From contig JAUWBL010000048.1 in the NCBI GenBank assembly GCA_030601715.1, positions 1-7,457 of the forward strand: DNA of 7,457 nt, given 5' to 3'. Below, piece by piece: positions 1-5,327 of the stretch. This DNA comes from Candidatus Geothermarchaeota archaeon (GTDB lineage: Archaea > Thermoproteota > Nitrososphaeria > Geothermarchaeales > JAUWBL01). The notes under the pieces are model-generated. The model was not told where the DNA came from. It saw only the letters and a program-made list of their open reading frames with translations, and did not search any database. The first letter of the stretch is position 1, and each line of letters begins with the position of its first letter. Both the position numbers and the translations under genes were made by a program.

Positions 1-912
1 TTGCACGCCGAGAGCCAACCCCGTTACCACAACCGCTGGCAACGCCTCTGGAACCGCCGCCACAGCGAGGCTGATCCCCCACACCACCATCTCCGGGATG
101 GTGTGGCCGCGCAGCAGGCCCGCCGACGCCACAATGATGGAGACAAGGATGAAAGTCACTCCCAGCCATTTTCCGACCTCATCCAACTTCACCTGGAGAG
201 GCGTTTTCTTCTTCTCTGTCTCTTGCAGAAGGCCCGCTATCTTGCCGAACTCTGTGCGCATCCCGGTGCCTACGACGACTCCTCGCCCCGAGCCGAATGT
301 GACCACGGTTCCCATGAAAGCCATGTTCCTCCTGTCCGCGACGGGAACCACGGCATCCAACGGTTTCACGTTTTTTGAGACGGGGACGGATTCGCCGGTT
401 AGGGGAGCCTCGTCCAGCTTCAGGTTGGAGGATCTGATCAATCTCACGTCGGCAGGCACCTTGTCGCCGACTCTGAGGAGGCTTACGTCGCCAGGTACGA
501 GATCCCTGGCAGGAATTTTCTTTTCCAGGCTGTCTCGCACGACGATGGCGGAAGGGGCGGCGAGGCGCTTCATCGCCTCAATAGCCTTTTCTGCTCTGAA
601 CTCCTGGACGAAGCCTATCACAGCGACAGCGATGAGAATCAATAGGATTACGATGGTCTCCAGCACGTTTCCGACAAGGGCGGAGGCCGTCGCCGCTATG
701 ATCAGTATAACTACAAGGAAATTCTTGAACTGTGAGAGGAATAACCCGAGGGATGAACCCCGCTTTCTCTCTACGAGTTCGTTGGGGCCGAATCTCGCGA
801 GTCTGCTCTGCGCTTCGGTTCCAGAAAGCCCGCTCGTAGCGTCGGAGCCTAGCTCCTCGACGACTGTGTCAACCGGGTGGCGATGCCAGTCTCTGGTCGT
901 GCTCTCCGCCAA
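1..912 (-). CDS. P2-type cation-transporting ATPase (Ca2+-ATPase-like), N-terminal part, cut by the window edge
   Basis: ATP-driven cation pump of the cytoplasmic membrane; the first 304 residues are present. In order: a cation-ATPase N-terminal domain (about 8-50) with WH near residue 10, GLSGTEAQSRL and FGPNEL; transmembrane segments at about 62-84 and 86-101; the actuator domain with VPGD (139-142), VGDKVPAD and the dephosphorylation loop LTGES (171-175, preceded by DEAP); EFGKIAGLLQ and TPLQ before segment 3 (about 247-268); and segment 4 with the ion-site motif PEALP (288-292) followed by AVVVTGLALGVQ. The phosphorylation (DKTGT), nucleotide-binding and C-terminal membrane regions lie outside the window. 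The start is TTG at 912, the only ATG/GTG/TTG between the upstream in-frame stop (937-939) and the conserved N-terminal motifs, with AGGAGTGA 7 nt before it. The motifs match the Ca2+ (SERCA/PMR1) branch, but the ion cannot be fixed without segments 5 and 6. It is divergent from the exporter operon. Confidence 0.95.
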   Translation of the reverse strand, partial: MAESTTRDWHRHPVDTVVEELGSDATSGLSGTEAQSRLARFGPNELVERKRGSSLGLFLSQFKNFLVVILIIAATASALVGNVLETIVILLILIAVAVIGFVQEFRAEKAIEAMKRLAAPSAIVVRDSLEKKIPARDLVPGDVSLLRVGDKVPADVRLIRSSNLKLDEAPLTGESVPVSKNVKPLDAVVPVADRRNMAFMGTVVTFGSGRGVVVGTGMRTEFGKIAGLLQETEKKKTPLQVKLDEVGKWLGVTFILVSIIVASAGLLRGHTIPEMVVWGISLAVAAVPEALPAVVVTGLALGVQ

Positions 913-919
913 CCGTTCG

Positions 920-929
920 TCACTCCTCC
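920..929 (-). promoter_or_regulatory. Shine-Dalgarno of the P-type ATPase
   Basis: Reading the minus strand, a purine run containing GGAGG and AGGAGTGA ends 7 nt before the TTG at 912. It supports that non-ATG start. Confidence 0.55.
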
Positions 930-1027
930 CTCCCCACTACGTTATGAGGTAGACAGACTTTGTGTAGGAGTCAGAGTCGGGGTGAGGGGCAGCTCTCAAT
1001 GTTCTCTTCTACCTCAGGGCGTGGATC

Positions 1028-1056
1028 GACCCAACTGAATACCTAGTGAATGGGTC
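1028..1056. promoter_or_regulatory. Spaced inverted repeat in the divergent intergenic region (possible operator)
   Basis: GACCCA (1028-1033) and TGGGTC (1051-1056) form a perfect 6-bp inverted repeat with a 17-bp spacer. Half-site centres are 23 bp apart, about two helical turns, which suits a dimeric regulator. It sits between the ATPase start (912) and the small membrane gene start (1125), so it could serve both. The rest of 913-1124 shows no gene. A weak TATA-like TTATTT lies at 1091-1096, about 30 nt before the ATG at 1125. A repeat this short can arise by chance. Confidence 0.25.
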
Positions 1057-1124
1057 AACATGGATAAAGGAGAACGGGCTGAATAGTACGTTATTTGCCC
1101 GAAAGCCTAGACTGAGGGAGATAG

Positions 1125-1358
1125 ATGTCAACTAGGAGAAAGGAGTTTCTGGAATACTCCCTTGAGATCTTGATCTACTTCTCCCTGGTGGTCGTATACT
1201 TCTTCTTGGTTCTGGCCCTGCTGGCGGATCCCCTCTTCAGCCTCTTTCAGAGTGACCTGGTCTTCTATTCTGTCCTAGGTCTCTCGCTCTTGGTGGGGCA
1301 GGGAGTGTTGCTGGAATACGTGACTTCCCAAATCATAAAGAGAATAAAGGTGCGCTGA
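1125..1358 (+). CDS. Small two-helix membrane protein of the exporter operon (unknown family)
   Basis: A 77-aa protein that I do not recognise. It has a basic N-terminus (RRK at 4-6), a hydrophobic segment at about 13-34, a short loop with ADP and QSD (34-44), a second hydrophobic segment at about 45-66, and a basic tail ending KRIKVR. The charges predict a helical hairpin with both ends in the cytoplasm. There is no signal peptide or catalytic motif. The ATG is preceded by GAGGGAG (1114-1120). The stop is one base from the start of the TauE/SafE gene, so the two are almost certainly co-translated; an accessory subunit or stabiliser of the exporter is the natural inference. Small membrane genes do occur next to TauE/SafE genes (DUF1634 is one such family), but I cannot show that this is a member. 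It looks real because of operon position, ribosome site and clean amphipathic layout. Confidence 0.75.
   Translation: MSTRRKEFLEYSLEILIYFSLVVVYFFLVLALLADPLFSLFQSDLVFYSVLGLSLLVGQGVLLEYVTSQIIKRIKVR
1347..1352 (+). promoter_or_regulatory. Shine-Dalgarno of the TauE/SafE gene
   Basis: AAGGTG inside the last codons of the preceding gene, 7 nt before the TTG at 1360. It supports that start and tight coupling to the small membrane gene. Confidence 0.5.
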
Positions 1359-1359
1359 G

Positions 1360-2250
1360 TTGAACTTCCCCGTCGCCGGCGTGGATATCCCCGTGATTTA
1401 CTTAGTCTTGATAGGTTTCATAGTCGGGGTCTTGGCGGGGTTCTACGGCGTCGGCGGGGGGTCCAAAACCGGACCCCTCATGTTGTTCATCGGTGTCAAG
1501 GCACGTTTCGTCATTGGCACGGATCTTGCCCACATGGTGGGCAAGTCCATCGTCGCCCTTAGGAGACATCACGCCCTTGGACACGTCGACATGAAGCTTG
1601 CGATCCTAATGACACTCGGGACCATCCCCGGGATCGAGGTCGGAGCCAACATAGTGCAGATCCTAGAGGCAGCCGGAAGCCTAGACCTCTTCTTCTCCGT
1701 ATCCCTTATCGTGATCCTGTCAGCTATGTCCGTCTTCGTGTTTTGGGAGAGCAGGAAGGCCCACAAGTTACTCAGGGAGGATGACATCGACGCAAGAGAC
1801 GTGGTGGCCTTCCAAGGGGTCTCCAAGAGGGTGAAGACGCTGAGACTACCACCCATGATCTCCCTCAAAACATCTGGCATAAAGGAGATATCCGTCTGGA
1901 TCATCATTCTGGTTTCCTTTGCGACCGGCGTGCTGACCGGGTTCTTAGGCGTAGGTGGAGGGTTTGTGAGGATGCCCGTCTTGGTATATGTCTTAGGTGT
2001 CCCTACCCACGTGGCCGTTGGAACGGACCTATTTGAGATAGTTATCTCAGCTGGCTATGGAACCTTCACCCACGCTTTGAAGGGAAATGTTGACTTCCTT
2101 ATGGCGTTGGTGATGCACACGGGAGCGGCTATTGGAGCCCAGATCGGAGCCACCCTGACAAAGTATGTCAGAGGTCCGAGGATAAGGCAAGTGTTTGGGC
2201 TTTTTCTCCCTGTCGGAGCTATTCTAGTCTTGTACACGCTGTTGACTTGA
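1360..2250 (+). CDS. TauE/SafE family anion (sulfite/organosulfonate) exporter
   Basis: A 296-aa integral membrane protein of the TauE/SafE (former DUF81) family, whose characterised members export sulfite, sulfoacetate and related anions. It shows the family's internal duplication: half one has GFYGVGGG (27-34), then VIGTDLAH (51-58) and HALGHVD (71-77); half two has GFLGVGGG (194-201), then VAVGTDLFE (218-226) and HALKGNVD (238-245), an offset of 167-168 residues. Each half ends in a glycine/alanine-rich helix (IPGIEVGANI; GAAIGAQIGATL). The halves are joined by a hydrophilic, probably cytoplasmic linker at about 130-175. Half one carries a basic patch, RRHH (68-71), that half two lacks. 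The start is TTG one base after the previous stop, with AAGGTG 7 nt upstream. It overlaps or abuts the stress-protein gene. The substrate is not shown by the sequence: sulfite is the family default and other anions are possible. Confidence 0.92.
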   Translation: MNFPVAGVDIPVIYLVLIGFIVGVLAGFYGVGGGSKTGPLMLFIGVKARFVIGTDLAHMVGKSIVALRRHHALGHVDMKLAILMTLGTIPGIEVGANIVQILEAAGSLDLFFSVSLIVILSAMSVFVFWESRKAHKLLREDDIDARDVVAFQGVSKRVKTLRLPPMISLKTSGIKEISVWIIILVSFATGVLTGFLGVGGGFVRMPVLVYVLGVPTHVAVGTDLFEIVISAGYGTFTHALKGNVDFLMALVMHTGAAIGAQIGATLTKYVRGPRIRQVFGLFLPVGAILVLYTLLT

Positions 2251-2254
2251 GGTG
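2249..2254 (+). promoter_or_regulatory. Shine-Dalgarno that decides the start of the universal stress protein
   Basis: GAGGTG overlaps the stop of the exporter gene and lies 7 nt before TTG at 2262. The alternative TTG at 2247 overlaps the exporter stop by 4 nt but has no Shine-Dalgarno. The exporter and the fusion enzyme use the same GGTG-N7-TTG arrangement, which favours 2262. Confidence 0.6.
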
Positions 2255-2261
2255 CTCTCGG

Positions 2262-3077
2262 TTGAGGAATGTGCTGTTCCTTGTCGATCGACATAGGTAT
2301 GGCGAAAGCGCCGTCGATTTCTCCCTCTCATTCCTGAAGGAGATGAACGTAAAACTGGTTATGGTGTCCAGAACGCCGGACATGAAGAGGCTGGAGAAGC
2401 TGTCAACCAAGCTTCGTGAAGCCGGGAACGATGTTCGGACGGAGGTGTTGAAGGAGGGCTATGCTCCTGCTTTCAGAGAGAGCAAGGAAGGCTACGATCT
2501 GGTGATCTTCGAGCGAAAGGAGAAGGCGTTCTCACAGCACATCCTCTCCGGCGTGTCCGAGGCGATACTAGGCCCCCCGGTCGTACGTATCTTGGCGGCT
2601 TCCGAGACCCCGGTTCTTCGCATAGAAAAGGAGAGCAGAGCGCTTGAGAAGGTTTTGATCCTTGTGGACGGGTCTGTGGGGAGCATCTGGGCTGTGGAGG
2701 ATGGTGGAGAGATCGCGAGCTTGGCGGGAGCCGAGGTGACGGTCCTGTTGGTGGTCCCTCAGATTCCCGTCATGTTCACGGGGCTTGAGGAGATGGAGGA
2801 GAACGTGGAGGAGATGCTACACACTAGGACGATTGAGGCGAGGACGCTGAGGAGGGCGGTGAGGGCGTTGACAAAGCTAGGCGTCAAGGCCCGTTTGAAG
2901 ATCAGGCGTGGAGAGGCATCCGACGAGATTCTGGAGGAAATAGGGTCTGGCTACTATGACCTCGTCGTCCTCGGCACCAGGCGTCTGGCATCCAGGAGGA
3001 AGTATATCTTTGGGAGCGTCGCTCAGGAGATTCTCTCCCGGACTAGTTTACCTCTGTTGCTGGTGAAGATCGGGTGA
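2262..3077 (+). CDS. Tandem-domain universal stress protein (UspA family)
   Basis: A 271-aa soluble protein of two UspA folds, a family of nucleotide-binding cytoplasmic proteins that often modulate partner transporters. Domain 1 (about 2-122) starts RNVLFLVDRH and ends ASETPVLRI, but has no recognisable glycine nucleotide loop. Domain 2 (about 128-271) starts EKVLILVDGS with Asp136 and ends SLPLLLVKIG. It has the ATP loop near 238-252, where G238, G251 and S252 are kept but the usual second glycine is Arg241 (GTRR). So domain 2 probably still binds nucleotide while domain 1 is degenerate. The TTG at 2262 was chosen because it has GAGGTG 7 nt upstream and gives the usual short lead into strand 1. 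A start at 2247 would add five residues and overlap the exporter stop by 4 nt. As last gene of the exporter operon, it is inferred to regulate or sense for the transporter. Confidence 0.9.
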   Translation: MRNVLFLVDRHRYGESAVDFSLSFLKEMNVKLVMVSRTPDMKRLEKLSTKLREAGNDVRTEVLKEGYAPAFRESKEGYDLVIFERKEKAFSQHILSGVSEAILGPPVVRILAASETPVLRIEKESRALEKVLILVDGSVGSIWAVEDGGEIASLAGAEVTVLLVVPQIPVMFTGLEEMEENVEEMLHTRTIEARTLRRAVRALTKLGVKARLKIRRGEASDEILEEIGSGYYDLVVLGTRRLASRRKYIFGSVAQEILSRTSLPLLLVKIG

Positions 3078-3143
3078 CCCAGGAGCGCTACTTCAGATAC
3101 GGCGTCGCCGCGTTTCATCTGACCAGGTGACGGCTCCGCGCAA

Positions 3144-3220
3144 CAACAGACGCTGGGCATATCCTTATGCGCATGAAGCGATAAGGTTTGTGGACCCCTG
3201 AACCGTTTCCCCGTCTGTTG
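3144..3220 (+). promoter_or_regulatory. Nested inverted repeats before the fusion enzyme: possible structured leader or operator
   Basis: The outer pair CAACAGACG (3144-3152) and CGTCTGTTG (3212-3220) is a perfect 9-bp inverted repeat. GGG (3155-3157) facing CCC (3209-3211) extends it after a 2-nt bulge. Inside lies a second pair, CCTTAT (3163-3168) with ATAAGG (3181-3186), extended by CGC (3170-3172) with GCG (3178-3180) around a 5-nt loop and one bulged base. As RNA this is a long stem carrying an inner hairpin, and GGTT (3185-3188) could instead pair with AACC (3201-3204). The element ends about 24 nt before the GAGGTG Shine-Dalgarno. As DNA, the inner repeat covers the best TATA-like stretch (TTATGC, 3165-3170) and could be an operator. 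No known riboswitch class is recognised. The rest of 3078-3257 shows no gene. Confidence 0.4.
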
Positions 3221-3244
3221 GACGCGAAGGGTTTGGTTCGGGCA

Positions 3245-3250
3245 GAGGTG
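3245..3250 (+). promoter_or_regulatory. Shine-Dalgarno of the HAD/ECH fusion gene
   Basis: GAGGTG lies 7 nt before the TTG at 3258 and fixes that non-ATG start. No complementary CACCTC stretch that would mask it was seen in the upstream leader. Confidence 0.65.
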
Positions 3251-3257
3251 TCCAATC

Positions 3258-5255
3258 TTGAAAGTTGAAGAGATAAAGACAGTCGCCGTTTTGGGCGCGG
3301 GAACGATGGGCCACGGGATCGCTCAGATAATCGCTATGGAGGGAATCGATGTGGTCATCCGAGACATCGACCAGAGATTCCTCGACAAGGCGACGGAGGG
3401 GATCAAGTGGAGCTTGGGCAAGCTGGTGGAGAAGGACCGAATCTCAATTGAAAAGAAAGAGGAGGCCCTAGGCCGGATCGGGACAACCCTGGATCTGAGA
3501 GAGGCTGTGGCCGACGCCGATTTCGTGGTTGAAGCGGTGCCGGAAAAGCTGGAACTCAAAAAGGAGATTTTCGAGGAGATCGACAAGTTCGCGCCAGGTC
3601 ACGCTATCTTCGCCACCAACACCAGTACCTTGCCCATCACGGAGATCGCGGAGTCGACCGGCAGGCCCGACAGGGTTGTAGGCATGCACTTCTTCAATCC
3701 TCCTCAACTGATGCCTTTGGTCGAAGTGATAAGGGGGGACAAGACCAGCGACGAAACCCTCTCGACGACGGTCGCGCTGGGCAAGAGACTGCGGAAGGAG
3801 ACAGTCGTCTGCGGAAAGGACATCCCCGGCTTCATTGTCAACAGGATCCTCGGCCCTCTCCTGAACGAGGCTGCCTGGATGTTAGAGAGGGGGGAAGCAT
3901 CCCGCGAGGAGATCGACTCCGCCTCGAAGTACCGCCTTGGATTGCCCATGGGCCTGTTGGAGCTAGCCGATTACTCCGGCATCGACGTGATCCACAGCAT
4001 ATCGAGCTTCTTCAAAGGCCGAGGGCTCGTCACCTCTCTCCCCAAGGTGTGGGGCGAGTACGTGGAGAAGGGCTGGCTGGGACGGAAGACGGGGAGAGGG
4101 TTCTACGAGTACCGAGCCGAGAAGGGCTGGGAGAGGCCTAAGATACCGACCGACGCCGGGCAGAAGATAGACCTAACCAGGATGATGGCTCCCGCGGTGA
4201 ACGCCGCCGCCTACATCGTGAGAGAGAAGGTGGCCACGGTAGAGGATGTGGACAAGTCGGTTAAGCTCGGCCTCGGCTTCCCTAGGGGCATCCTTCAAAT
4301 GGCCGACGAGTTTGGCTTGGAAGGCGTCTTGGAGACCCTGAGGGACTTACACGATAAACACGGCGACGAGATGTACAATCCGGACCCCCTGCTGACGGGA
4401 TACGTGGGGAAGGGGCGGACGGGGAAGGATGCCGGGCAAGGGTTCTACGACTACCACGTGGTGGAGAAGAAGTTCGAGAACATTCGGCTGAGGGTCGAGA
4501 AGGATGACAAGATCGCCTGGCTCATTCTGAACAGGCCCCACCGGCTGAACACCCTGAACAAGGAGATGATAGAGGAGATGTCTCGGGCCTTGCGGGAGTT
4601 AGGAGAGGACAACGATGTGAGAGTCGTGGTTCTGAGGGGAGAAGGAGACAGGGCCTTCTCGGCTGGAGCCGACATATCCGCCTTCGTCGGGGTGACGCCC
4701 CTCACAGGCGCAAAGCTCGCCAGGATGGGTCAACGGCTGTTCACCGAGATCGAGGAGTTCCCCAAGCCCGTGATAGCGGCCATCGACGGCTTCGCCTTGG
4801 GCGGCGGGTGCGAGATGGCCTTGGCCTGCGACTTCAGGATCGCCAGCGACAGATCCCAGCTGGGTCAGCCCGAGATCGGCTTGGGCTTGATCCCCGGGTG
4901 GGGCGGAACCCAGCGGCTCCCCCGACTCGTGGGTCTGGCGAAGGCCAAGGAGCTGATCATGCTGGGGGACAGGATCTCTGCTGATGAGGCGAGGAGGATA
5001 GGCTTGGTCACCTTGGTGGTCCCAAGCGACAGGTTTCAGGAGGACGTTCGGAACTTCGCCTTGAAGCTGGCCGCGGGGCCGCCTGTCGCCCTGAAGCTGG
5101 CGAAGAGGTGTCTGAACAAGGGGACTCAGGCTCGGCTGGATATCGGCCTCGACCTAGAGGCAGAGGCCTTCGCCGCGATCTTCGCCACGGAAGACGTGAT
5201 GGAGGGTGTGGAAGCCTTCTTCTCCAAGAGGAGGCCAAAGTTCAAGGGCGAGTAG
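3258..5255 (+). CDS. Bifunctional 3-hydroxyacyl-CoA dehydrogenase / enoyl-CoA hydratase (archaeal fusion)
   Basis: A 665-aa cytoplasmic enzyme that hydrates a trans-2-enoyl-CoA to the (S)-3-hydroxyacyl-CoA and oxidises it with NAD+ to 3-ketoacyl-CoA, or runs in reverse. Residues about 6-185 are the NAD-binding domain, with GAGTMG (13-18) and catalytic Ser123, His144, Glu156 and Asn195 around MHFFNPP. Two copies of the dehydrogenase C-terminal domain follow (about 187-285 and 305-400), each ending in a similar GRGFYEY or GQGFYDY motif. Residues about 405-665 are a crotonase domain with AGADIS (469-474), the GGGCE oxyanion loop and both catalytic glutamates, Glu519 and Glu539, 20 residues apart as in rat crotonase. 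The order is opposite to bacterial FadB. Archaeal relatives act in fatty-acid beta-oxidation or as the crotonyl-CoA hydratase/3-hydroxybutyryl-CoA dehydrogenase of the 4-hydroxybutyrate carbon-fixation cycles. The sequence does not say which. The start is TTG with GAGGTG 7 nt upstream. Confidence 0.97.
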   Translation: MKVEEIKTVAVLGAGTMGHGIAQIIAMEGIDVVIRDIDQRFLDKATEGIKWSLGKLVEKDRISIEKKEEALGRIGTTLDLREAVADADFVVEAVPEKLELKKEIFEEIDKFAPGHAIFATNTSTLPITEIAESTGRPDRVVGMHFFNPPQLMPLVEVIRGDKTSDETLSTTVALGKRLRKETVVCGKDIPGFIVNRILGPLLNEAAWMLERGEASREEIDSASKYRLGLPMGLLELADYSGIDVIHSISSFFKGRGLVTSLPKVWGEYVEKGWLGRKTGRGFYEYRAEKGWERPKIPTDAGQKIDLTRMMAPAVNAAAYIVREKVATVEDVDKSVKLGLGFPRGILQMADEFGLEGVLETLRDLHDKHGDEMYNPDPLLTGYVGKGRTGKDAGQGFYDYHVVEKKFENIRLRVEKDDKIAWLILNRPHRLNTLNKEMIEEMSRALRELGEDNDVRVVVLRGEGDRAFSAGADISAFVGVTPLTGAKLARMGQRLFTEIEEFPKPVIAAIDGFALGGGCEMALACDFRIASDRSQLGQPEIGLGLIPGWGGTQRLPRLVGLAKAKELIMLGDRISADEARRIGLVTLVVPSDRFQEDVRNFALKLAAGPPVALKLAKRCLNKGTQARLDIGLDLEAEAFAAIFATEDVMEGVEAFFSKRRPKFKGE

Positions 5256-5300
5256 CTACTCCAGTTTGCTGCAAGTCCGTTGTATGCTAGCGCAGATCCT

Positions 5301-5327
5301 CCATGATCTAGTGAAACCATGATAGTG
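5301..5327 (+). repeat. Short direct repeat at the amidohydrolase start
   Basis: CCATGAT occurs at 5301-5307 and again at 5317-5323, and each copy is followed by AGTG (after CT in the first copy). The second copy contains the real start codon. The first contains ATG ATC TAG, a minimal two-codon frame just upstream. It could be a small local duplication. Confidence 0.4.

Noticed and set aside
1..378. Plus-strand frame open from the left edge
   Set aside because: Its His/Arg-rich composition and position opposite the ATPase actuator and helix-3/4 region mark it as a shadow.
98..952. Long plus-strand open frame (284 codons), rich in Ser/Thr/Arg
   Set aside because: It is the antisense shadow of the P-type ATPase, whose minus-strand translation has continuous family motifs (GPNEL, PGD, LTGES, PEALP).
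1569..1907. Minus-strand 112-codon frame within the TauE/SafE gene
   Set aside because: Shadow of a well-supported duplicated membrane protein; it shows no motif of its own.
3100..3110. CGGCG-T-CGCCG palindrome after the stress-protein stop
   Set aside because: The arms are separated by one base, so it cannot form a normal RNA hairpin, and no T-run follows; short GC palindromes are common at this base composition.
3167..3184. Tiny frame ATG CGC ATG AAG CGA TAA in the fusion-gene leader
   Set aside because: Five codons, no ribosome site, lies within the hairpin; it may be chance. It would matter only if the leader is shown to be translated.
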